NCBI GenBank assembly: GCA_008973525.1
Contig: WACJ01000106.1
Span: 992,001 to 1,056,000 of the forward strand
Reading direction: 5' to 3'
Length of the DNA: 64,000 bases
Source: Stenopsyche tienmushanensis
Lineage: Eukaryota > Arthropoda > Insecta > Trichoptera > Stenopsychidae
Shown here: in pieces, positions 23,831 through 35,350 of the stretch
Numbering within the stretch: the stretch's first letter is position 1
Layout of the letters: the number at the start of each line of letters is the position of its first letter
Made by a program: the position numbers and the translations under genes
Notes under the pieces: generated by a model
What the model was told of the DNA's origin: nothing
The model's database searches: none
What the model saw: the letters and a program-made list of their open reading frames with translations, nothing else

Positions 23831-26800
23831 AACAAACATATTTTTGAATACAGGAGCGATCACATTATCCACTTCTTAAGCGTTATTTAGGTCTTCATCC
23901 TAGATCTATGATAGCGAATCTATAACACGCGGTGTACTTTAGGTTTAAATGGCCATTTGATAATTTGAAAATGCAACTTCAAATTTTTCAAGATAGGAAC
24001 TGCGTTCAAATGATGTCGACTTGTTGAAATGTAAGAATCGGGGATCGCTAGAAGAATGAAGAATAATATGTAGGAAATTACACCCCTACGTGAAATCGCT
24101 GTTAACACTTATTTTTCGGATATCATTCATTCGCCGTAATCGCGAGTAACCGTAATCACAATCCTATTTATTTAAATACATTCGTATTTCTGAATGACAT
24201 TTATGAACTACCATCGCGGAAATCGAATTTCTAAATGTGTTTATTGAGTAGCAGATATTGTACACTGGAAAACACTTTCGCAAATACATAAATTATAAAG
24301 TTTTCGTGTGGAACATCCCATTGGAAAGTATCGTATCACGCAGAAAAAACGCGAAGATCCTCGCTATAAACGTAACATTTGATTAAACTGAAGCCGCACA
24401 AGACGTGTTAATCGCTGCAAGCGCAATTCGCAAGATCAGAAGCGACTTTCTGTCCCTAGTTTGGAGTGCGGATGAACAGGTAAGAAAAAAATTGAAAGTC
24501 AACCGAGAGTCTTGGCCGCGGGAAGTTGAAGTTCTCGGAACCGATGTTACCTCTCGAGGAAAATATGGATATTTTAGTTGTGACATGGCCGTCGAATTAA
24601 GCTAAAAAGAAGGGACTAGAATCTGTATATTCCAGAAAACCTTTTTTATAAAAACAAACATGATCGTCTCGAGTTTCTTATTACCGTTCAAGAAAAACAG
24701 TAGTACTGGGCGAGTATTCAAAAATAAAATTTGGAAGTCATACTGTCTTCAACATCGAACGCACGCTGAGGTGAACGAATGTATGATATATTCCACAAGG
24801 ATGTGACCCTTTTCCATGAATAGATATTTAAGAGACCCTGGTCCTGCAGTATACTGCGCGCAACTGCATGTTGATACGTTTATTCTCAAAGTCAAAAATC
24901 TGTATATCATCCTAAGGCAGTAACTAAATTAGACTAATCTATAATTCCCCATAAAATATCTTTAGTTTTCAATGCATAAAATCCTTTTGCTAAAAAAAAT
25001 TCAAATTTCGTCATTAAAAATATTTTAGGCTAAGCTGCAATCCATAAATACATCACTATCTTCAATTCCTCGTCAAATATGTGTCCAATAGGCTGTTTTC
25101 AAGAAACCAAACCAAACGAAATCATACGATCAACAAGTTGGAGGCAAACTTAAAAAGCACACGCCTGGTACGTCTATCAGTATAAAAGTAATAAGCATCG
25201 TTGGGTTCGTAGGTCAAATGCAAACAACATGAGTTATCCTTATGTTTTAGATGTCGCCGATTAATACAAGGCGATTCAAATATTACACGCCATTAAACCG
25301 CATCTTTATATTCTGAACAAAATGTACGTTTGAGTATTTAGACTCGTTGTTCGATCAATTTGGATTCAAATTTGAAATTATAGGTATAAAGGTGATATGC
25401 ATTTAGAAGGTAATTATTATACTGGGACGGCAACGCAATGGAAAATGATCGTCTAAATATTGATGGATGAGATGGACGAAGGCCGTCTCGGAATTGACCG
25501 GACGAACCGCCACGGATGAAATATGCTCACGATGAGAGATGTTAGGTCTTCGATAGATCATCGGAGCGCCAACTATTAAAGCACGGATGACTGCAGATTT
25601 CACTGAATGCTTCAATAAATTTGTCGTTCCAGAAGTGAGAAGATAACGATTGTTGGAGAATCGTTGAAGTGGAAAATATTTTAGAACGTGCCATAAGACT
25701 ATTTATTCAAAGTCCGATCAAAAAGATCGAATGGGTTTTGAAGATTGTTGAATTGCACTTTCAATTCTATGATTTTCAACTGATCCATAAAATGTGTAAT
25801 AAATCACTGATTTATCATTGAGAATTTATCTCTTTTTCGATATTGATCGCTCGACGTTCAAAATGTGGTTCAAAATCAATTTGCGCCAATTTTGCATAAC
25901 GTATTTAGCCCGATTTTAATGTGAATTTGATTGACATTTGGTCGTTATCGCATGCAAATTTATGTAGTGCCGCGGTTAAGTTATCAGCGGTCTTTAGTTT
26001 CATCACAATAGGCGGCAATGTGGTCGATGACCACATTCAAAAACATACAAAACACCGAGAGCATCGTGTCAAAGTGGCAAGCGATGACCCTGTTGCAGGA
26101 TGTAATGTTTTCCGTATAAAATTAAGCTGCTGCGAAAAAGCGATGCTACATAGATTTGATGGATCAGTAAGATATCAACACATTAACAACCGGGCGCCCC
26201 AATAACCATTCCTGCGATTGTAATTGAGCGGCATTGGGAATTGCATATACATAATATGCTATAATAATAAACAGCATCGTTTACCGATCATTAATATTGC
26301 ATTTTGATAAACACATAAACAACGGACAACATTTTAAAAATGTCGGAAGAGGATGTTTATTATTTTTATATTGATTAATGATTTTTAAATAGTTCTATTT
26401 ACTTTTAAATGCTTCAAATTTAAGAACATTGAGGTAGTCTGCTTACTATTGAATACAATTTCAATGCTTCCGAATTTCGTCGACCTTCAGGATCTAGACA
26501 CAATATCATACAACGTACGTTTAACGAATTCAGCAGTTTATTGTGTTAAATTTATCAGTATAAAAATAATAAGTGTTGTTTGGCCAGCACGTCAAATGTA
26601 GACAGCGTGAGACGCGCTCCTTGTTCAAATATCGCCGATTGATTGCGTGTTAATTGGAATATAACGTTATCATATTGATCGCAACTGATGCATTGCTAAA
26701 CTCGAAGTCCATATGACAAAATATAAATATATGTACGGTAACAATTTCAAATGTTAAATGTAATAAATTGTACTGCCGTCACTTTTTCGAATAGTATCGA

Positions 26801-26922
26801 CATAATAAAACCAGACACTTGAAGAGGTTGACATACAAATTATCGGTTAAACGTGAGAAAACCACTGATAAGCTTTGTCCGCATGAGGTTTGACACTCTG
26901 CACTCGGATGTTACCTATGGGC
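23831..26922. other. No gene seen; one retroposon copy at 24721-24870
   Basis: A plus-strand copy of the (ATG)n-tailed retroposon lies at about 24721-24870 (CTGTCTTCAACATCGAACGC, GGTGAACGAATGTATGATA, TGTGACCCTTTTCCATGAAT, TCCTGCAGTATACTG). The rest is AT-rich with short open frames (24405-24605, 25921-26205) lacking any recognisable domain. Confidence 0.45.
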
Positions 26923-27490
26923 GGGGGCCGTAACAAGGCCGCGGAAAAGCAGGCGCCCGCCACGGGCGCAACTGGACTTGAGGCGCAAAACACAGAATAC
27001 CGACCCGGTCGAGAGTTGCACATAGATTTTATTTTACTCGACCATTCTACTTTACATGAACGACGTTAATCGACTATGTCCGTTTTTATAATATATACTA
27101 AGTTGCCTAATCCCCCTTTTCTTCGCTATAAGACAACAATATTTTCGACCGATTGTAAAATTTAAACAACCCATCCGATCAGCGATCCGAAAAGGGGACC
27201 GATTGGTCATACACACCTTGTGGCCACTCCCCGTCCTCTTTTAGGACGTTTGCGGCATTTTCTATGATTTGTACGATGGACGAACGGAAGCAACGAAGAA
27301 TCTAGACACTTTCTATCATAATATTTTTTTAAAACTGTAACCGCCATCTAGATCTTAGGTGGGTACTTTTGGAACTGTGTATATTATTTTAAAACATAAA
27401 TTATAATGATATTTAATATATTGCATTAATAATAGTATTAGTTAACATTGAACAAAACATTGGATTTATGGAGGGGGAGGGATTCATGCT
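26923..27490 (-). mobile_element. mariner-derived non-autonomous element (family B, copy 2)
   Basis: Begins GGGGCCGTAACAAGGCCGCG, then CGCCCGCCACGGGCGCAACT and GACCCGGTCGAGAGTTGCAC. The core holds a damaged version of the hairpin (GATCCGAAAAGGGGACCG) and GGCCACTCC. The right terminus is lost after a G-rich tract (GGAGGGGGAGGG). Confidence 0.7.
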
Positions 27491-30023
27491 TCTAAATTTA
27501 GATGGCTCCGATTATAAAGTGTTAACTAAATCGCGAATTCGGATTATTCAACATGACTGCACACACACACACACATACGGTGCGATTGTTTGATACTTTG
27601 GAGCATTCTTTACATCCGGATAATAAAGTACACTTACTAATATGCTGCTTCTCGATCATTTATGACTAAGTCAGACTCGGTCGAAAGGCATGCGATTGAT
27701 TATTCAAGCCGTTTTCGAGCTCGGCATGCACGAGGTTAATCAATAAGATTTTTTTTAGATTCGACACGGAAAAATTCTAGCTTCGACTCTAAACGAGCGA
27801 AGGTATTTACGATTAAATCGGCCCAGTTACGAATCCATCGCAGGCAGTCGCACAAGAAAACGACTGGCGGTACAAAAAATAGAAACCAGGGCCCAGGATG
27901 ACGATTATCCTTTCGCCGGTATAATTATACAATTGCGAAATCGAGCCGCCTGCATGCAAGTGACACAAAAGAGCGGAACTTGACGAGTGACCCAGCGCGT
28001 AGACAGCTGCACCCCGAAAAGGAGGGTAGTTGATCGAAAAAAAAGAAAGCAAAAAATAAACAATAGGTAATCTTCGAACAATGTAGATAATTTATTCAAG
28101 TTCGACTCGACATAAAAAAAAGTCCGGCCCGCAAAGAGTTAATTCAATACGCCCGGCGTTCGGATTTAGAACCAAAGGACAAACGCGTTCATAATAAGAC
28201 GATAAGATCGGATTGGATGCTTCAATAAGTATACTTCATGTTTATAACGACCATTTTAGTGTCGACAATCAAATATTTGTATTTATATCAACAAAATGTA
28301 TTATTATCTTAGCTTCTGCGAGAAAATTAGTAGTCGGTGCTCGTTAAATCCGAGTTTGGTTATAATTGACCATATCCCCATGCATTCGAAATGAGATTAT
28401 ATTGTAATCATATTGCCTGCATTTGGTTAATGTTTGATTATCGGTAGAGGTGAATACATAAGCAAAAATGAATTTTGCAAAAGTGAAAAAGATCATACGT
28501 TGTTTTCCAAGCTTCTTTAACATTTCCTTTACTATGGTGTATTTACTACACAGAGTCGAGTTGCAGTTAAGTTGTAATAATGGATTTTTTTACATTACTA
28601 TATATATGAATCTCGATATACTATGTATATCGATATGAATATAATAAATGCGGGGTTTTAGAATGTCATATGGCGTATAGAATACTTAGCATCGAAAGGA
28701 AAAGGTTGAACGGCGATTGGTTACGTTTTTTGTTTACAAACAGAAACGTTCAAAAATTATAAGCTCGTCATTTTCGCAGGACCACAATTTAATCGAGCTA
28801 TTTGACTGAGCGAATTGACATTTAAATTTTCATTATGGAGACATCGTTTCCGAGACTGCGCGGGCGCGACGCATATGCAAATGGGCGACGCGATCAATTA
28901 CTTAAGGAGCGTATAAAATAATAACAAACTCCCGACAATGATACCAGCTTATAGAGGCAAGCCCTGATCAACTAGTTTCGCGACTTTCCCGCCAAAATTT
29001 CAAACAGGCGAATCCAAACATTTCTTCCCGCGTCCGACAACGTCGCAATTTTGCGCATTAAATTTGGTCGAACGTGCTCCGATCCGACTTCGACGATAAT
29101 TAGCGTGATATATCATCATAAGAGAAAGTCGATTTACCGGATCAATCAGAACGAGGAAAACGCTAAAAATGCATTGCGTCGCTTCATGGCGTTATGAAAT
29201 AGCGTCGCATTTGTCTGATGCCTTCGACGTACAGCCGAATTAAGTCTGTGTAAAACAACAACCGATTAGAAGACCGCCGCAAAATGTACATATTTAATTC
29301 GTCGAATGCTTCGCAACATTGGGCGGGTTGTGTAGAACACAACCCGTCGGAAGACCACGTCTACGCTGAGATGGACAGACAAAGATCTCGGCAATTGAAA
29401 GGAGGAGGTCCAAGACAGACGGAAATGGCGGAATGTGCTGTCGGTGGGCAGGACTGTCATATAGGGCTACGGTATCTGTGTGATCGTAAAATTGGCATGT
29501 TTACACTTATTGCCCTTTCGAAAATGGCATGGCTCGGCATTTATATGCTTTTAACCCACACGGTCATGTGAGGATACATGGGGTACCCCCAAATTGTTAT
29601 ATCGCTCATCTCGTTCAGATTCTAACAATAATATTATGCATATCTTCAACTTGCTCATTGCAAATTTCGACTTTAATTTGGAAAGAACAGGGTGCTTTTT
29701 ACGACGTACAAATCCTGCGTCTCAAATAACAGACGTGAAATCTTAACACACTTTCGTCGGGACATGCAAGTATTATATGTCATATTGAATTAACGTAGTG
29801 AAGTAATACTTCTTCACGAGTGTAGTTGTTATCAAAAACAACACATCTAGCAACGTTATTGGCACAAAATGCAAATTTTCAAGAAGTGATGACAAAAATC
29901 GCCGCCCAAATACTGCGCTTTTCACATAAGAGTATTTTATCGCACCGTCTAAGATGTGTTAAGAAGATGACATCGATTCACTATCGTCTTTTTAAATGAA
30001 CGTAAATAAAATGATTATATAGT
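27491..30023. other. No gene seen; CA microsatellite and one repeat-like piece
   Basis: An (AC)n microsatellite lies at about 27550-27570. At 28515-28640, ATGGTGTATTTACTACACAG and a following ATCGATATGAATATAATAA resemble the interior of the hAT A copies. CpG-richer DNA occurs at 28.85-29.1 kb, including ATGCAAAT (octamer-like). The frame at 29284-29571 has no recognisable domain. Confidence 0.4.
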
Positions 30024-30100
30024 CAGCGGTTCGAAAACCGGACCGGTTGGACACACAGATCTTGTTATCACTCCTTCTCGATCTGTACGATCACGGAAGC
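30024..30100 (-). repeat. Truncated fragment of the family B mariner-derived repeat
   Basis: Contains AGCGGTTCGAAAACCGGACC, GGTTGGACACACAGATCTTG and ATCTGTACGATCACGGAAGC, matching the core of the other family B copies. The segment between CACTCC and ATCTGTACG present elsewhere is deleted. It ends about 20 bp before the duplicated gene fragment at 30124. Confidence 0.65.
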
Positions 30101-30123
30101 TCCCTCAGACGTGTCGTTCATCG

Positions 30124-30224
30124 CTATATATTATATATAAGTGTTGCTATGGGATTATATAATTGGTTGCTTTTTCAGGTGCGGCATGGTGGTCGATGGC
30201 ATCTCAATTGGCAGCTCAAGATTA
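30124..30224 (+). pseudogene. Duplicated intron/exon-3 fragment of the toutatis-like gene
   Basis: This segment copies, in opposite orientation, the end of the intron plus the first 46 bases of the exon at 1621-1714. Shared: CTATATATTATAT, GCTATGGGATTATA, AATTGGTTGCTTTTTCAG (the acceptor), then the exon bases coding AAWWSMASQLAAQD. By eye there is one substitution and one 7-bp difference, both intronic; the exon part looks identical. Because intron is included, the copy arose from DNA, not from mRNA. After the duplicated bases the frame meets a stop, so it is not a functional exon. Confidence 0.9.
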
Positions 30225-30989
30225 GTTTATAACTTATATATGGTCAACTGAGGATGAAAAAAAATTTAAAATCCATTCCTCAAATGTGTATATCTTGCAT
30301 CTGGGATTGCGCGATTTATCGTATAACCGCGCAAATCTAAAGACGAGCGTATTTAATGCAATTATAAAATAACAGCTGTTTTCTTTGCGTTGTTGCAAGT
30401 ATTTAATAATCCTAAACAATCGTCTCATTTATTATACTCGAGATTAATTTTATTAGGCATTTCGGCGAATCTTTACACAATTTACGCAATTGAATGCAAA
30501 AATACGAACGGTTAAAGGTCGATATAAACATTTATCGGTTCATCGATTCATCTTGACGCATCGTCTACACATTATTATTTTAAATACATCAGATTTAACA
30601 GCAATCTTTCAAATGTTCGTCATTTGATTCGTATATGGATCTTATTTAGAATTCTTCCGTTTCGCAATGGTACGTTAATGTCGGTATCACATGTCGATTA
30701 CATGGTGATCGTTCGGGTTTATTTTAAATAGAGATAAGCAGGCTTATCCCATCACTATTAAAGCAAACAATAATTTATTCCATTAAATCAATTTAGCAAT
30801 AATTATGGTTAAATGTAAAAAATGGAACTAAATTCAACTCACACGTTATGGGACAAAGTATGTATGTACAATCATGCGCAATTGTTGGAATGAAACGATA
30901 AGCAATTTGGCATTGATTTGAACTAAATTTTTCGTTATATGATTTGAAATATTAATCCATTCATACGCAAGTATTCTATGATATGTACT
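30225..30989. other. No gene seen
   Basis: AT-rich DNA without recognisable frames or repeat termini. Confidence 0.5.
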
Positions 30990-31265
30990 CAGGGTCGTAA
31001 CTAGGGGGTGGCAAAGCCGGCATAAGAGAGACAATAGAGAAATAATAGAGACAATAATATTTTCGACCGAATATTAAATTAAAACAACCCAAGCCGATCA
31101 GTTTTGTAATGAGAGTTCATAGTTGTTATGTGGACATGTTCGGGTAGGCGTTCGATCGCGAGGCGTTCATTCGTCATGCCAGCGATTCGAAAAGCGAACC
31201 AGTTGGACCCGCAGACCTTGTGGCCACTCTGTCTTCTTTTAGGGCTTTTTATGGCATTTTCGGGG
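30990..31265 (-). mobile_element. mariner-derived repeat fragment (family B, copy 3)
   Basis: Begins CAGGGTCGTAACTAGGGGGT, matching the inverted right terminus of copy 1. The core hairpin is ATTCGAAAAGCGAACC, followed by GACCTTGTGGCCACTC and AGGGCTTTTTATGGCATTTT. The left terminus and transposase are absent. Confidence 0.65.
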
Positions 31266-31406
31266 GTAAAAGCGTATCCAGGGCCTTATATTATCTGTTA
31301 GCTCGCACACAGTCGACGGTCATCCTTGGATAGCCGTACAAATTTAATTTTAAAAAATGTAAATTCACCGTGACCTGCATCTCCAGTATATTTTTCTATA
31401 ATATAC

Positions 31407-31450
31407 TAGCTGGTACCCGGCGCGTCGCTGCCACAGAAGTAATAATTCTA
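31407..31450 (+). repeat. Repeat motif TACTAGCTGGTACCCGGCGC
   Basis: The phrase ACTAGCTGGTACCCGGCGCG followed by TCGCTGCC resembles a motif common at ends of insect interspersed repeats. It lies just upstream of the repeat U copy and may be part of it. Class not assigned. Confidence 0.35.
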
Positions 31451-31489
31451 AAAATATCGTTTGAAATTTGAAAGAGTTATCATCGATTT

Positions 31490-32035
31490 TTATATATAAG
31501 ATCTACTGCACTTTACCTATATTATTAGAGAACATGCACCTCCCTATGAAAACTACGCAGTCTTTACAAACCCCCCAAACTCCTTATCGAGACGTTCGCG
31601 AAAGTGTTCGTCAATACGTTCACTCAGGATACCCGTTGGGTGAGCGTTCAAAATAAAACTAGGTGGTAATGCTACCTTCAATATCGAGCGAATGAGGAGG
31701 TGAATGTATGATACAGACGAAATGGATGTAACCCCTTTCCTATGAATGGATATTGAAGAGGCCCATAGTTCTGTAGTGGACTGTTAGTGGCTGCACTATG
31801 ATGATGATGATTAGAGAACATGCAAACAATAAGTTGGCAAAGTTTTATCGCAATCGAATGAACGGTATGGCAACGCATTAAATACGAACAAACAAACATT
31901 GATTTTTATACATTGCCTATGTTACTCGCGGAATCCTTAGCAATAAGTAGACGGAGTTTTATTGCAATCCGATAAACGGCATGGCAGCGCATATCGAACG
32001 AACAAAACCTAATGCATTCTTATATATTAGAAGAT
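31490..32035 (-). repeat. Unclassified repeat U, interrupted by a retroposon
   Basis: Segments 31490-31538 and 31825-32035 are one element split by the insertion at 31539-31809. Shared with 55958-56215 (opposite strand): TGCACTTTACCTATATT, AACAATAAGTTGG, GTTTTATCGCAATCG, GGTATGGCA, CGAACAAAC. The unit contains two related halves, each with the TTATTGC/CAATC and GGCATGGCAGCGCAT phrases. No coding capacity. Confidence 0.6.
31539..31809 (+). mobile_element. Retroposon with (ATG)n tail and 15-bp target duplication
   Basis: Flanked on both sides by the identical 15-mer ATTAGAGAACATGCA (31524-31538 and 31810-31824). It ends in ATGATGATG after TAGTGGACTGTTAGTGGCTG. The 271-bp body includes CACTCAGGATACCCGTTGGG, CAATATCGAGCGAATGAGG and ATGGATGTAACCCCTTTCC. 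Target duplication plus simple 3' tail prove retroposition; it is either a SINE or a 5'-truncated LINE. Partial copies: 6779, 9172, 21998, 24721 and 47846. Confidence 0.8.
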
Positions 32036-34732
32036 ATCCCTTACACACACCAGATTTTAATAAATCGAAAGAAGTGGACATGTACAAATGGAACAGATGT
32101 ATCTTGCTGAAATCTTCGTTAAATAACAAATTTACATATAGTTATGATCTCAAAGATTAAAGCCGAGAATTCATCGCATCTGGTGGTTCCAGAATCAAAC
32201 TCATTATATACTGCACGTTTTTGTAGGAAATTTGCACTTTATTTTTACATACTTTAGTGAAATGATCATATAATATTTGTTAACGGTTAGTTTAATTTGT
32301 AGCTTATAGCGAACGAATAGAAAATGGTTACGTTTATTAAAACAAACGCGTATATTTCAAAATAATTTGAATAACATGTGTAGTATAGTTTACCACATAG
32401 AGCTTTCTTAATTCTACTCGGAAATACTTAGTGGTTCTCAATCTTTTGCGCGTGTGAACATAAAAAAATAATAATCTCAGATCAATGGATATATTATATA
32501 GATTTATCAGAATAAAAATCAGATCACTCGAGGGCTCACATACGAATCTCCAATTTAAGTTAAGCTTTGCCGTTAGTCAGCATTAATTTTCATTAACAAA
32601 TGATATATTTACAACAGCATTCATATTATATGATTCGAGATACTGCAAATTATCCCAATTTTTGGCTTGTTTACTTTATATAGACATATTGTAACACCAA
32701 CGCCTGCGATACATCCTCAGAAGGCTTTGAAAAGTGGATCGATGGCAAGAAATTAGAACGACAATTTTAAGATGATGTTTTGACTGGAAAACCATGTTTT
32801 TATGCAAGTTTTGAATTGTTTAATAATACATGTATAAATTTGTAGTGATGGAAATCACAGATCTGTGCACACGGTATTTATAGCGTTAGCTTATGCAGTA
32901 TTTGCAAATGAGCTTATTTTATCCAGTGAGTGTGACAGATTGTTCAATGATGGTTATACTCTGTCCCTCGAGCAATGCGTTGATCGCATGTTCGGTTGCT
33001 CGAAACAGTTTGAGGGTAGTCTTCGCAGTGGATATTGTTGGATGTTTGAAGACCACCGATCGGATAGTAAATCAGCATATATTAAGTGATATACTTTTAT
33101 TGACGAATGTATGTTCGAGACACGCATAAACCCCCATTACGGAGCCGATGGAAAAAATATTCAGCACACACACCCCATTGTAAAAACAAGGGTGTAGCTA
33201 ACTAAATAGGGGGGAATGAGAAAAACGAACATTCCCAATCCACAAATGGGAGTCAAATCCGTTTCGTGGCCTGCTTTCTCAAACATCATAAAGAGGGGAA
33301 ATCGTCGTATAATTATCGAAACAATCGCTTTTTAAAGTGCCCACAGATTACGTACGCTCACACATGTTCGAGTCGTAAAAGCGGACTTATTGAAAACGAA
33401 GTCGACGTAGAATCGGAGCAGGAAACGGTCTTCGACGAATACCTTCCAGCGAGATAAAAGGCGTGTTGACCTCAAGTAGGTATCAATCGGACAGAGCGGT
33501 TTGCAGCCCGAGCGCCGTATATTTGGATAGGAACACAATAAACCATAACAGTATGCATAATGCAGCGCTCGTGGCGATATATTTCCGACGGAGAACGTCA
33601 TCCGAACTCGTAAAGATGGAAGCGAGCGAGCCTCATACGATAGAAGCCATTTTGCAGAGCGATCTTTCCGGGAAGACAGTTGCACAATCGACCCGAGAAA
33701 AAACGACTCAGATCTAACGGTCGCAAATTTGAGCAAAGACACGTAAACGCTGCCAATTGGTCACATTACCGAAATAAACACGGACGCTTGTTCGGATGGC
33801 AAACGAGAGAAGACATCCATGCAGGAAATCGGTCCTCAACTATCGCGAAAGGCCTGCAAGATTTGTGAGCCAGCAAAATGTCAATTATTCATCCAGGTAT
33901 AATTAAATCGAGCGTCCCGTAGGAGATATCAAAAACGAAGACGACTCATCGTCGAATTGAACGCCTCTTGTACCGATTGAAGCTCGAAAGATGCAAATTC
34001 ATCGGCTGTTTGAGATCGGGTGCGACCAGGATTCGCGTGGATCGCACGAATGCGACATTTCTTTCCATAATCATGTCCGAAAATAGTCGACTCACCCCCT
34101 GTTCATAAAGAACACAGCCCTAAAAACTTCTTCATTCTCCCTTAGAAATTTATCAATCCTGCAAGCGGTGGATGTTAACAATCCTAACGATCCTTTGAAA
34201 TGAAAAATATTGTTCGCATAATACGCGATCATAACTAAGATAAACAAATAATGGCATAGTATAAAATGAATGAAACATATTCATTTGCATCGCTTCTCTG
34301 GACTAATTCGCTATAAATGAGCGAATTTAATACGGTTAATTTTTTACTAAATAAAACATATAATATATTGAAGAATTTGGCAAAAAAATCAATAATGAAA
34401 TGAGATAATTAGACAAAACTAAATGATTTGTATGAATGCGTTACCTGCTACAGAACAAGTGATAAGTGCAGTCAGTATAACAACATTCTAGTGTTATTAT
34501 TTTTATCATCCTAATCATATTGCAGCCACATAGCATGAAACTGGGATCGGTGTGGAAATATTCGAGACGGGTGGTGCCGCACGAGTTGAGTGATAAGAAT
34601 TTGAATGATCGAATTATCATATGCACATCTCTGCTAGCACGGAACAAAATTGTAAAAACACCTCAAGAAAAAGGACATATTGTGAATCCGGAAAACCTGT
34701 CCCCGCCACCTTTAAACCGAAGTTGAGCACGA
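32036..34732. other. No gene seen; CpG-richer at 33.4-34.1 kb
   Basis: A short segment at 32848-32885 (AAATCACAGATCTGTG then GGTATTTATAGCGTTAG) recurs at 47261-47298. The 33.4-34.1 kb part is open on both strands (minus 33332-33742, plus 33463-33717) with raised CpG but no domain. Otherwise AT-rich. Confidence 0.4.
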
Positions 34733-35350
34733 GTAGGGAATCCGATCCCGGGATTCCGGATCCCGGACAGTTTTATTTTTAAAATCGGGATTGAACTTTT
34801 TATCTAATAGAAATCGTACACCTCACCAGCACGATGAAGGCTACTAAATCGAGATCTGGACACTTGGAAACAGTATAAATTAATTAATTGGCGATCTTAG
34901 GTGACGGCCTAGAGGCAGTAACTGTCTTCTTCTTCTTCGTATACATGTGTACAATACATATGTTTTCCAAATTGTTATATTGACCATTTACGGTGATGTA
35001 TTTACTACACCTCGACTCTAACAATGGGAATATTGATATGAAATATAATAGATACGGGCTTCAGAATTTTTGTATTCCTCCGTAATATAATTACGAATCA
35101 CATCAAAATATTATAGTACATAATAAGTATTCATCTGCAGCGACGGAAATAAATAATTTGTCGGGAAATCGGGAATTTTGCGAGTTTTAGTTCGTGTTTC
35201 AGCAGGAAGGAACTTTGTCAGTCGGATTGATGGGGTTATATGAAAATGGGGTTATCGACTCGAACTAGCATTTAAATATCTGACGACGATACCTCCAACG
35301 AGTGTGGAAGTTGAGCGTGCATTTTCAGCAACAGGTTGCCTGGCTTCCAA
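34733..35350 (+). mobile_element. hAT transposon remnant: 5' terminus joined to transposase C-terminus (copy A3)
   Basis: Starts TAGGGAATCCGATCCCGGGA. The subterminal region matches A1, A2 and A4. After GTCGGGAAATCGGGAATTTT the plus strand encodes a decayed transposase end: GVIxKWGYRLELAF-like bases, then IPPTSVEVERAFSATGCLAS at 35290-35349. The join between the terminal region and the C-terminal part falls at the same place as in copy A2. The right terminus is not found. Confidence 0.8.
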
